From positions 1-51,215 of IMG/VR virus record IMGVR_UViG_3300020195_000036: a stretch of DNA of 51,215 nucleotides; one strand, given 5' to 3'. The notes beneath the pieces are model-generated. The model was given only the letters and a program-made list of their open reading frames with translations, was not told the DNA's origin and did not search any database. This DNA is from a virus. Every line of letters begins with the position of its first letter. The stretch's first letter is position 1. The position numbers and the translations under genes were made by a program. Shown piece after piece: positions 44,072 to 51,200 of the stretch.

Positions 44072-44401
44072 ATGGCTGACGAAGAACTACGATTCGAGAC
44101 CCAGACCGTCGAGGAAGATTCAGGCGACGTTACTGGTCAGCGAATCTACGCAGACGGGACTGTTGAGAACGTCAAGAACGATGAAGTTGTCGAGACCGAA
44201 AAGATCGAACCTCCTCCGGTTGACGAAGAGGGCGGCGAAGAAGGAGAGCAAGACGCCACCAGTGAAGACCTCAGAGATGATCTTCAGAAGTCATCCGATG
44301 ATGCGCTCCTGAACACTGGCCTTGAGGCTGACGCAATGGTGGACGCTCATGTGGAAACGGCCAAGAGGGGGACTCGCAGCCGCGGTAAGCGGGCACAATA
44401 A
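44072..44401 (+). CDS. small acidic protein, unknown function
   Basis: 109 residues with AGGAG before the ATG. It is very acidic (EEGGEEGEQDATSEDLRDDL) with a basic tail (AKRGTRSRGKRAQ) and no hydrophobic core, so it is likely disordered. It overlaps the next small gene by TAATG. Charged composition could suit a fibre-assembly or chaperone-like accessory protein, but no evidence fixes a role. Confidence 0.65.
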   Translation: MADEELRFETQTVEEDSGDVTGQRIYADGTVENVKNDEVVETEKIEPPPVDEEGGEEGEQDATSEDLRDDLQKSSDDALLNTGLEADAMVDAHVETAKRGTRSRGKRAQ

Positions 44402-44547
44402 TGACCTTAGACGAGAGAGTTGTCTTGATTATTGGAAGCCAAGCTCTGGCCATAGCAAGACTAGAGACTGAGAACGAAATGCTCAAAGCGAAGCTCCACG
44501 AAAACGAGCAGCCTTATGAGCCGAGAGAAACAGAGGCTCCGGAGTAA
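44401..44547 (+). CDS. 48-residue coiled-coil-like protein
   Basis: The ATG overlaps the stop of the preceding gene (TAATG). The sequence TLDERVVLIIGSQALAIARL, then ETENEMLKAKLHENEQ, forms a hydrophobic N-terminal segment followed by a leucine-heptad helix and a polar end. The length, overlap and clean amphipathic pattern favour a real gene. Function unknown. Its stop codon lies in the loop of a 12-bp hairpin (44532-44559). Confidence 0.6.
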   Translation: MTLDERVVLIIGSQALAIARLETENEMLKAKLHENEQPYEPRETEAPE

Positions 44548-44559
44548 TCCGGGGCCTCT
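44532..44559 (+). terminator. hairpin spanning a stop codon (possible attenuator)
   Basis: A 12-bp stem (AGAGGCTCCGGA at 44532-44543, with 44548-44559; one G-T wobble) and a GTAA loop that contains most of the stop codon. There is no T-run after it, so termination is doubtful. It may protect or attenuate mRNA just before the GC-rich insert. Confidence 0.45.
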
Positions 44560-44574
44560 ACTCCAAGGAACCTT

Positions 44575-45102
44575 ATGCCATTTACGCCAGCATCACCATG
44601 GGTTAACGATCCCGCCGGCGCCACGAACGCGAACTTTGTTTGGTGCCCCGACTCGGACAAAGCCAACGCGTACCCGAACCTGTCGCTGTTCTATCCCGGC
44701 GACGCGTATGTCGACTGGATCGCCCTCGACGGGTATCGCCGCCCGCCGTCCGAGTCGTACACCCCGGAGGCCGCGCTCGGCACGTACGGGTATGACCGCG
44801 CCGCCCTCCTGGGTGGGCAGACGAAGCCGATGATGTTCTGCGAGTGGGGGACGACGGAGTTCACCGCTGGCGGGTACACGAAGGCGCAGTGGATTGCGAG
44901 GATGATGCAGATCATGCCGACGAGGTTTCCGCGGGTCCGCGCGGTCGTCTATTACGACAAGGACGAGCCTTCGATTCCGGCGTACTGGCCGCTCGACTCG
45001 ACCGTGGCGGCGACCAACGCGTGGAAGGACGCCGTGGCGGTCAGCGTCTACAAGTCGGACGTCTACGCTTCGCTCAGCGGCGACAAGATCGCGGCCCCCT
45101 GA
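44575..45102 (+). CDS. C-terminal half of a GH26-like glycoside hydrolase (truncated, GC-rich insert)
   Basis: 175 residues, with CAAGGA five bases before the ATG. It matches the second half of GH26-type (beta/alpha)8 glycosidases: NFVWCPDSDKANAYPNLSLF, YPGDAYVDWIALDGYR, then KPMMFCEWGTTE with E90 in the nucleophile position, and FPRVRAVVYYDKDEPSIPAY. The first half of the barrel, including the HE acid/base motif normally before 'NFVW', is absent. G+C is far above the neighbours (C or G at nearly every wobble position), which points to recent transfer from a high-GC host. It sits between small accessory genes and a large fibre, so it may act as a sugar-binding remnant or be decaying. Whether it folds is uncertain. 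Confidence 0.72.
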   Translation: MPFTPASPWVNDPAGATNANFVWCPDSDKANAYPNLSLFYPGDAYVDWIALDGYRRPPSESYTPEAALGTYGYDRAALLGGQTKPMMFCEWGTTEFTAGGYTKAQWIARMMQIMPTRFPRVRAVVYYDKDEPSIPAYWPLDSTVAATNAWKDAVAVSVYKSDVYASLSGDKIAAP

Positions 45103-45248
45103 TGGGAACCTTTGCGAGCTTGTCGGCGCTCGTCGCGGCGCAGGGCGGCAGCCGCGACTACATCAGCGGCATCCCCAGCCTGCCCGAGATAAAGACCGGC
45201 GCGTGCCTGTCGTGGGCGTGGCTCGCGAACACCACCCCACCGTCGTAG
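45102..45248 (+). CDS. 48-residue protein in the GC-rich insert
   Basis: The ATG overlaps the stop of the glycosidase fragment (TGATG), in the -1 frame relative to it. It reads MGTFASLSALVAAQGGSRDY, then an ISGIPSLPEIKTGA segment and a Trp-containing end. The same high G+C composition shows it arrived with the fragment. It could be a translationally coupled gene or the shifted continuation of a longer ancestor. No family recognised. Confidence 0.5.
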   Translation: MGTFASLSALVAAQGGSRDYISGIPSLPEIKTGACLSWAWLANTTPPS

Positions 45249-45257
45249 GAGTAGTTA

Positions 45258-47639
45258 ATGACTAACTTTATTCGTATCAGAAAATTCAGTCGCAATCATA
45301 ACCTTCGTATTGGCGGTACGTTTATCACGCATGCCCCCGAGGGAACGAGCATCGACATTGATCTTGCTTCTGTTCGTCGTGATCTTCTCCGACACGAAGA
45401 CGATTATGATACCGTAAGTGTTTCTGGTAGTGATGCAACTCTAGTCGCCGAAAGTCTGACTGCGCACCAAATCGACACCACAGCCATTCACGGCATCACA
45501 GATACCTCAACATTAGCTACCGCCGCAACTATTTCTGCTGCTGTCACGGCTCATGAGGTCGACACCACTAGCATTCACGGAATAGCCAACACAGCACTAC
45601 TAGCGACTACCGCCAGCGTCGCAGCCGCCGTCGCCGCTCACGAGACAGACCAAGTAAGCGTTCACGGAATCGCTGATACTTCTCTGGTCGTGTTAACTGC
45701 CGATTCGCGCCTCACTGATACGCGCACACCAACTGACCAATCAGTAACTAATGCTAAGGTTGCCCCGAATGCGGCTATCGCCGTAACCAAGTTGGCTCCT
45801 GGAACCGATGGACAGGTGTTGCGCGTCACCGCAGGCGCTCCCGCCTGGGGCGCCCCTTCAGCGACCGGTGATCCCCCCATGGGTGGTGACCTTACCGGCG
45901 TTGCGTCTAACGCGCAACTAGGAGTAGGCGTTGTTGGCTCGGCTGAAATCTCAGATGTCATCAAGGACCCGATTGCTGGCACTCCTGCTCTACGCACTCT
46001 CGGCACGGGTGCATTGCAGGCGGCGGCTGGTAACCACATTCACGCAACTTATGCCACCACCGCTTCTTTTAATGCTCACGAAATAGATACAACTTCGGTT
46101 CACGGCATTGCCGATACTGCGGCGCTAATTACTTTGACTCAGTTGACGGCGCACGAGGTCGATGCGCTTAGTGTTCACGGAATTGTTGATACGGCTCAAC
46201 TAGCAACAATTTCGGCCGTCTCTAGTTCAATCAATACTCACAGTATAGATACAACAGGTGTTCATGGCATTGCTGATACATCACTACTATTGACCACCGC
46301 GAATATTGATGCTACCGTCGATGCACGCATCGCGACGCATGCTTCTGATACCACAGCGATTCACGGCATTGCCGACACCTCGTTGATCTTAACGCAAGCA
46401 ACGCTCGATGCCCATGCGGCTGACACCACAGCCATCCACGGCATTGCAGACACCACGCTGCTCACCACCACGACAGCACTGACCGCTCATGCAGTAGACA
46501 CTACGGCTATTCACGGTATCGCAGACACCTCTCTGCTCCTCACCAGCGTCGACATGAACGCTCATTCGGCAGACGCCACCGAGGTTCATGGAATCTCAAA
46601 CACCGCGCAGCTAATCACCAAGACTCAGACCAACACGGGGACCGCCCACGCATTAGAGCTTACTCAGAGCGGCGACACGGGAACGTCAACCACGACCGGT
46701 GGAGCATTCAGGTTCATCAATACCGCTAACAACGGGCTCGGACTTCTAGTCTACTCTAATCATGCGACGCCGCTCGGGCGCCTCGTCACGATCAATGCAG
46801 CCAACGCCGCCTTCAATCAGAGCGCACTCCGTATCGAACATGCAGGCAGCGGTCGCGGCCTAGACATAAATCAAACCGGCTCAGGTATCGGGGCGAATAT
46901 TGCGGCGGCTGGTGGAGCCACAGCGAGTGCTCATGCGCTAGCGGTTTCATTGACTGGCACTGGCAGTGCGACGGCTTCCGCTCTTTCAGTCAGCAGTGCA
47001 AACACGGCGCACTCAGCGCTACAGGTTACGGGAGTCGAGAGTGATCGCGGCAGCATCAAGGTAACTCACACAGGCACAGGAGCAGACGTTAATGCTTCTG
47101 GCCTATCTATCGATCTACAAGGAGCCGGCACAGCAGCACAAGGGATCTTCCTTGACGCGACAGGCGGCGGCACCATCGGCAAGCTCCTCAACATTCGTAA
47201 TAATGGAGTGGATCGACTTGTGCTCACGTCAGCAGGCAGCCTACAGTTGGCGGCAAGCACCACAGTCACCATTGGCGCTGCTGATATTCGCGAAGAGGTC
47301 GCCACCTTCACTCGTACTGGCGCGTTAACAGTGGGCGCAGGGACTGGATCATTCCCCTTCCCGTACGCTGCTACCATTATATCGGTTACCGCTCGCGTAA
47401 CTACCGCTCCAACTGGCGCTAGTCTGATTCTCGATGTCAACAAGAATGGCACTACCATCTTTAGCACGCAGGGTAATCGCCCCACTATCACAGCATCAAC
47501 TAACGCAACATCGTCTTCTCCTACACCGAACACCACGGGAATGGTGTCTGGTGATTACCTAACCGTAGATGTTGACCAGATCGGTAGTACCATAGCCGGC
47601 TCTGATGTGACCGTTCAAGTTCTATATAAGAGGACCTGA
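45258..47639 (+). CDS. large tail fibre with HGIADT repeats and C-terminal tip domain
   Basis: 793 residues with GTAGGAG before the ATG. Residues 1-55 share the attachment domain of the protein at 43389. Ten copies of a unit (A)HxxDTTxxHGIADT follow, three at about 70-140 and seven at about 270-455, separated by a fibre segment containing TDGQVLRVTAGAPAWGAP and GNHIHATYATT. After 460 the chain is beta-rich shaft (TGTAHALELTQSGDTGTSTT, GRGLDINQTGSGIGANIAAA). The last 110 residues (FPFPYAATIISVTARVTTAP, TGASLILDVNKNGTTIFSTQ, GDYLTVDVDQIGSTIAGSDV) are a beta-sandwich tip common in fibres of actinobacterial phages. Likely the main receptor-binding fibre. Confidence 0.85.
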   Translation: MTNFIRIRKFSRNHNLRIGGTFITHAPEGTSIDIDLASVRRDLLRHEDDYDTVSVSGSDATLVAESLTAHQIDTTAIHGITDTSTLATAATISAAVTAHEVDTTSIHGIANTALLATTASVAAAVAAHETDQVSVHGIADTSLVVLTADSRLTDTRTPTDQSVTNAKVAPNAAIAVTKLAPGTDGQVLRVTAGAPAWGAPSATGDPPMGGDLTGVASNAQLGVGVVGSAEISDVIKDPIAGTPALRTLGTGALQAAAGNHIHATYATTASFNAHEIDTTSVHGIADTAALITLTQLTAHEVDALSVHGIVDTAQLATISAVSSSINTHSIDTTGVHGIADTSLLLTTANIDATVDARIATHASDTTAIHGIADTSLILTQATLDAHAADTTAIHGIADTTLLTTTTALTAHAVDTTAIHGIADTSLLLTSVDMNAHSADATEVHGISNTAQLITKTQTNTGTAHALELTQSGDTGTSTTTGGAFRFINTANNGLGLLVYSNHATPLGRLVTINAANAAFNQSALRIEHAGSGRGLDINQTGSGIGANIAAAGGATASAHALAVSLTGTGSATASALSVSSANTAHSALQVTGVESDRGSIKVTHTGTGADVNASGLSIDLQGAGTAAQGIFLDATGGGTIGKLLNIRNNGVDRLVLTSAGSLQLAASTTVTIGAADIREEVATFTRTGALTVGAGTGSFPFPYAATIISVTARVTTAPTGASLILDVNKNGTTIFSTQGNRPTITASTNATSSSPTPNTTGMVSGDYLTVDVDQIGSTIAGSDVTVQVLYKRT

Positions 47640-49948
47640 TGGCTGAGAGTTGGGGCGCAGTCCAGATGGTCGACACCGGCACTGGCGGCGGCGGAACAGT
47701 CACCACTCTCGGCGCTCAAGGCGACGCCCATAAGGGTGTGTATAACCATGCGGGTATCGGCGCATTCAACTACCCGATCAATTACGGCCCTGGAGATGAC
47801 TTTATATCTTTCCGGTTCGTGCCTGCTTACACAGGGACCCTGAGCCAAGCATGGTTCTATACAAAAACTGCCGCTGGATATGGCGCCGGCACAGGTGGAA
47901 CCCTCAGGGTGCATATCAAAACCGATAACGCGGGCGTTCCAGAAACAACACTAGTTAGTGAAACCTTTGGTGTTGTCGGACGACAGACGGCTAGCCTTCA
48001 GAACTATGCGAATCTTTCGGTGGCACTTACCGCTGGCACCGCTTACCACTTATTCTTCGAGAACGCAGATGCTACTCCGGGAACCAATTACTTCAGCATC
48101 AATACGATGCATGTCCGTAAGATCGTTGGTGAAAACGAGAGCAACGTAACCACCAACCCGAGCTTCCCTGGAGGTATGACTCGTCATGGCCTTGATCCTC
48201 GTACGGTCAATGTTGTTTGGCCAGGGACAGGGGCTGGCGATTTCGGAGTGCCTGAAGATGCAGACGGCTCAACGATTCCTGCATACTGGTTGATCTTCAG
48301 TGGTGGATACGCCGAAGGGCAGCCGTACTATAACGCTTCTGCTTCTGCATTTGCTATTCCAACAATTCGCACTTACACAGTTCCGTATAATTGTGTCGCG
48401 CAGAGTATACTTATGCATGGTTCTGGCCGGGCGAGTGCCGGCGGTGTGGCGTTCAACGTCAATGCGACAGTAAAGGTCAACGGCGTTACGAAGGCCAGTA
48501 ACATCGGTCTCTCGGGAACGCATAATGTTGTTGCAAATATGGGCATTGGTGACCTCTCACTGATTGCTGGCGACATCGTAGAGATTACAGTTACCAATAC
48601 GACTAACGTGTCGGCACCGTATATTGATGCGGCGGTAATGACTCAGACTGGACTGCCTCGAAACTTCCTACCGATTTGTCTAATCGGGACTGGAACTACT
48701 GGTGATCCGCCGCCACCGCCGCCGCCAGACCCGCCGCCGCCTACGGGCACCATCAAGGTGCAGGGCGTCTCAGGCCGCTCGTCCGGCCATCAGAACTCCG
48801 CAGTCAAGGCAGCAAGCACTCGACTCCTATATCGCTTTATTGCAAGGGAGACCGGCACTCTCAATCAATTCTGGGTGCCCAACAAGATGTCCGGTATGGC
48901 TGGTATCGCGATCCCCGAAAACTACGAAGGCTATGCGAGTGGAGACGGCGGAACGGTACAGGCTATCTGTTATACGGTCGACGCCACTAGTGGCTACCCG
49001 AATAACGGGCAAGGCGGACGACCAACTGCACAGGTAGGCATCACCGACTCGTTCAAAATTGGTTGGTCAGTTACCGGCGGCGGCATTTCAAGTTACACCA
49101 CTAACAACGGCGCCTACACGGCATCCTTCGGCGCACGTAATCTTTTCAACGAGGCAACGCGGCGCAATGTCGCTCACGGAACTTATTTCAAGTGCAACGC
49201 TCCAGTTACTAAGGGTGTCGAGTACGCAATCGAGATTCGTAACTCGTCCGGATCACCGCCGGGTAACACCGCGAGTAGTAACTTCTTCTCAATCAACTTC
49301 GGTGGCCACACTCCTCAACTAGCGGCCCAAGGCGCGAACACGCGAGACATGAACGCAGTAGGGTACTACGGCCTCGACCCGCGAGAGAACGTTGGATGGT
49401 CAACCAATAGTGGAAGTTCATTTGTTATTCCTGGCGGCCAGTACGACCCACAGAACGAATTCCACGTAGGGTTTCTCCAGGTATACGCAAGCGGCAATCG
49501 CTATGTCGGGCGAACAGATTATGGTCCGGGCGGCGGAACTGGAGCGGGAGTTCAGTGGCTCCAGAGGTTCCTGGGCAGTCACACCTTTACGGCCGTCAAA
49601 TGGTTCCCACAGGACAGCAGCGGAACTGGAGGCACGATCAGCGTTCAACGATACACCAGTGGTGACGTGGCAATTGGTAGTGCTGTCACGGCCCCGAGCG
49701 TTAGCGGCTCCGGCGCTCCAGTCTCATCGACCCTCTCGTCATCTATCACCGTTCTGACTGGTGAGAAAATTCGCATCTCATTCCCCTCACAATGCGGCGT
49801 GGCGTCAAACGATGCTCTAGGAATCCCAGATGGCGCAGGGCTCACAACAACCAACGCGCCATTCTATGCCGAGGGAAACAGCTTACTGCGCTATCAGCGA
49901 GCAATCTGGTTGACGCCAATGCCACCCGACTCCGTATGGCTTCCTTAA
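47639..49948 (+). CDS. multi-domain carbohydrate-binding-like fibre protein
   Basis: 769 residues; the ATG overlaps the fibre stop (TGATG). Two related large jelly-roll-like regions, about 45-355 (FISFRFVPAYTGTLSQAWFY, GGTLRVHIKTDNAGVPETTL, ALTAGTAYHLFFENADATPG) and 375-640 (TRLLYRFIARETGTLNQFWV, GGTVQAICYTVDATSGYPNN, VTKGVEYAIEIRNSSGSPPG), are joined by a poly-Pro linker (GDPPPPPPPDPPPPTG, about 355-371). Both contain similar 'YFSINTMHVRK' / 'FFSINFGGHTP' and 'GLDPRTVNVVW' / 'GLDPRENVGWS' segments, so they arose by duplication. A third shorter beta domain (LQRFLGSHTFTAVKWFPQDS) ends the protein. Presumably a tip or branch protein working with the preceding fibre. Confidence 0.75.
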   Translation: MAESWGAVQMVDTGTGGGGTVTTLGAQGDAHKGVYNHAGIGAFNYPINYGPGDDFISFRFVPAYTGTLSQAWFYTKTAAGYGAGTGGTLRVHIKTDNAGVPETTLVSETFGVVGRQTASLQNYANLSVALTAGTAYHLFFENADATPGTNYFSINTMHVRKIVGENESNVTTNPSFPGGMTRHGLDPRTVNVVWPGTGAGDFGVPEDADGSTIPAYWLIFSGGYAEGQPYYNASASAFAIPTIRTYTVPYNCVAQSILMHGSGRASAGGVAFNVNATVKVNGVTKASNIGLSGTHNVVANMGIGDLSLIAGDIVEITVTNTTNVSAPYIDAAVMTQTGLPRNFLPICLIGTGTTGDPPPPPPPDPPPPTGTIKVQGVSGRSSGHQNSAVKAASTRLLYRFIARETGTLNQFWVPNKMSGMAGIAIPENYEGYASGDGGTVQAICYTVDATSGYPNNGQGGRPTAQVGITDSFKIGWSVTGGGISSYTTNNGAYTASFGARNLFNEATRRNVAHGTYFKCNAPVTKGVEYAIEIRNSSGSPPGNTASSNFFSINFGGHTPQLAAQGANTRDMNAVGYYGLDPRENVGWSTNSGSSFVIPGGQYDPQNEFHVGFLQVYASGNRYVGRTDYGPGGGTGAGVQWLQRFLGSHTFTAVKWFPQDSSGTGGTISVQRYTSGDVAIGSAVTAPSVSGSGAPVSSTLSSSITVLTGEKIRISFPSQCGVASNDALGIPDGAGLTTTNAPFYAEGNSLLRYQRAIWLTPMPPDSVWLP

Positions 49949-49954
49949 CTTAAT

Positions 49955-49979
49955 AGATAGACTTTCCTATCTTCCTTTA
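49955..49979 (+). terminator. weak hairpin after the last fibre gene
   Basis: A 6-bp stem (AGATAG / CTATCT) with a 6-base loop, followed by TCCTTTAA. It is AT-rich and short, but lies just after the end of the structural block where transcription should stop before the convergent operon. Confidence 0.35.
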
Positions 49980-50024
49980 AGCTACAAGGTCTGAATGTAT
50001 GACAGACTTTCATTGGAGACATAT

Positions 50025-50177
50025 ATGAGCGACAAACTAAACACCTATTCCTGCTTTGCAGGCCGCTCATCGCCTGCTGCCCTTTGGGCAGACTTAGCGG
50101 ACAAACCTTTGTTTCATATGGCGAAACTCTCAGAGAATATCTACCGGGCGTTCGGAATCGCCTGGGTCGCAGTGTAG
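50025..50177 (+). CDS. 50-residue orphan protein
   Basis: ATG 50025 has GGAG six bases upstream. The product begins SDKLNTYSCFAGRSSPAALW and has an amphipathic middle and an aromatic, hydrophobic end (YRAFGIAWVAV). It is the last + strand gene, between the fibre block and a convergent minus-strand operon. No family recognised; accepted mainly for its good RBS and its composition. Confidence 0.5.
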   Translation: MSDKLNTYSCFAGRSSPAALWADLADKPLFHMAKLSENIYRAFGIAWVAV

Positions 50178-50212
50178 CCCGGGTAGAGCCTCCGATAGCC
50201 CCCCGCTTTGAT

Positions 50213-50815
50213 TCAAGCGATGCGATCAATGATCTCGGCTGACAATCCAAGCTGAGAGAGGATAGTGATGATTCTCCGGCGTTCTATAGCCGCTCCTTCT
50301 GCGATCAGGTCTTCTCTTCGTTGACCACCAGGGTGAGGTCTTTGCCATAGCTCTAGGTTCTCTAGTCGGTTGTCTGCTCGGTCTCCGTTGCGGTGATGCA
50401 CGAACTCTCCTGCCGCTAGGTCTCTGCCGAGATGGTCGGCCATGATAACGCGATGCTCACCCTGCCATACTCCATCGCTGAGGACGAATACGTAACCGTG
50501 TTCGCTAGTGCTTCTGCCTAGCTCTGGCGATTTAGTATAGGCACAACTCCTAGAGCAATGAACCTGTAGGTACTTGCCACGACTCTTAGCTTGGAAGGTA
50601 GTGCCGCACATAGGACATGTAGCGATGACTGACCGTCTAATCTCATGCCGCTCTCGCTTGGCCCGTTCCTTACAGTCGCGAGTACAGTAGCGCTTGATAT
50701 TGCCATTGCGGCCATTGGTTAGGAATGGTGAACCACACCGTTCACAGTTTCTTAATGGTGAGTCTGCCGCTAAGACCACTCCTTCGGTGGTCTTGATTCC
50801 TACTATGCAACTCAT
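50213..50815 (-). CDS. HNH endonuclease with two zinc fingers and a proteasome-like N-terminal stub
   Basis: 200 residues, ATG in a 4-bp ATGA overlap with the gene upstream of it. Two zinc fingers have identical spacing, C24-x2-C27-x16-C44-x3-C48 and C67-x2-C70-x16-C87-x3-C91. The HNH nuclease core follows: GEHRVIMADHLGR (H121), FVHHRNGDRADNRLENLELW (H140/H141, N149, N153). It is probably a mobile, homing-type DNA nuclease. The first 19 residues (MSCIVGIKTTEGVVLAADS) have nothing to do with HNH proteins; they match the start of proteasome-beta/HslV-like Ntn hydrolases (TTxGVVLAADS). The rest of such a hydrolase is not found downstream. It may be an insertion that captured the start of a host gene. 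Confidence 0.87.
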   Translation of the reverse strand: MSCIVGIKTTEGVVLAADSPLRNCERCGSPFLTNGRNGNIKRYCTRDCKERAKRERHEIRRSVIATCPMCGTTFQAKSRGKYLQVHCSRSCAYTKSPELGRSTSEHGYVFVLSDGVWQGEHRVIMADHLGRDLAAGEFVHHRNGDRADNRLENLELWQRPHPGGQRREDLIAEGAAIERRRIITILSQLGLSAEIIDRIA

Positions 50816-51015
50816 AGCTTTCGTTGCCGCTCCGAGCTTCGCTCGGCTGCTTTAGCAGACTCCGCATGCTCGGCTGCTTTAGCAGACTCCTGCTTCGCTG
50901 GCTGCTTCGCAGACTTAGCGAGCCATCGGATCGCTTGTCTTCGGCTCCAACCGTTGCGGGCCTGGACTTCGAGGATCGTTTCCTCGCGGCGAGCGTCGCT
51001 CTTTGCTGAAATCAT
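50812..51015 (-). CDS. small basic helical protein with Ala/Lys/Glu repeats
   Basis: 67 residues from the ATG at 51015, which overlaps the stop of the membrane-protein gene (ATGA). A TTG at 51024 is also in frame but is only two bases from AGGAG and is less likely. The N-terminal half contains a helix with basic residues (SDARREETILEVQARNGWSR, RQAIRWLAKSAKQ). The C-terminal half is a repeat ESAKAAEHA / ESAKAAERS encoded by the paired-hairpin DNA repeat. It could bind nucleic acid, but this is speculative. Its stop is coupled to the HNH start (ATGA). Confidence 0.6.
   Translation of the reverse strand: MISAKSDARREETILEVQARNGWSRRQAIRWLAKSAKQPAKQESAKAAEHAESAKAAERSSERQRKL
50831..50907. repeat. 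paired-hairpin repeat, cluster 1
   Basis: Two copies of a 22-bp core (50841-50862 and 50868-50889), plus a degenerate third near 50898. The full unit is two adjacent perfect hairpins: CCGAGC-TTC-GCTCGG and CTGC-TTTA-GCAG. A 34-bp stretch (50831-50864) recurs exactly at 51122-51155. Confidence 0.85.
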
Positions 51016-51200
51016 ATTACCCAAGCTCCTACCTGATAGCCGCCGACAGCCGCCAACACAAAGATGAGAGCGGTAATCACTGCCGCGAGTTTGTCATTGC
51101 CCTTGACTTCTCTTTCGTTGCTCCGAGCTTCGCTCGGCTGCTTTAGCAGACTCCGGCTGTCGCTCGGCTGCTTTAGCAGACTCTTCTCATATTCGGTCAT
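51012..51200 (-). CDS. small single-pass membrane protein
   Basis: 62 residues from the ATG at 51200, with GGAG nine bases upstream; an in-frame GTG at the window edge is possible but has no visible RBS. A polar N-terminus (TEYEKSLLKQPSDSRSLLKQ) contains the sequence LLKQPS twice, encoded by the same DNA repeat as in the next gene but in another frame. It ends in one hydrophobic segment, LAAVITALIFVLAAVGGYQV. Topology N-in/C-out or the reverse cannot be decided. It could be holin-like, but a single short segment with no enzyme nearby is weak evidence. First gene of a three-gene minus-strand operon. Confidence 0.6.
   Translation of the reverse strand: MTEYEKSLLKQPSDSRSLLKQPSEARSNEREVKGNDKLAAVITALIFVLAAVGGYQVGAWVI
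51122..51183. repeat. paired-hairpin repeat, cluster 2
   Basis: Two copies of the same 22-bp core (51132-51153 and 51162-51183) inside the membrane-protein gene. Copies are spaced by 30 bp here and 27 bp in cluster 1, both multiples of three, so both reading frames stay open. Confidence 0.85.

Noticed and set aside
44844-45101. Upstream extension of the 48-codon ORF through the glycosidase fragment
   Set aside because: The frame is open because of the high G+C content, but the alternate reading is Arg/Gly/Val-rich with no pattern. Only the part after ATG 45102 is kept.
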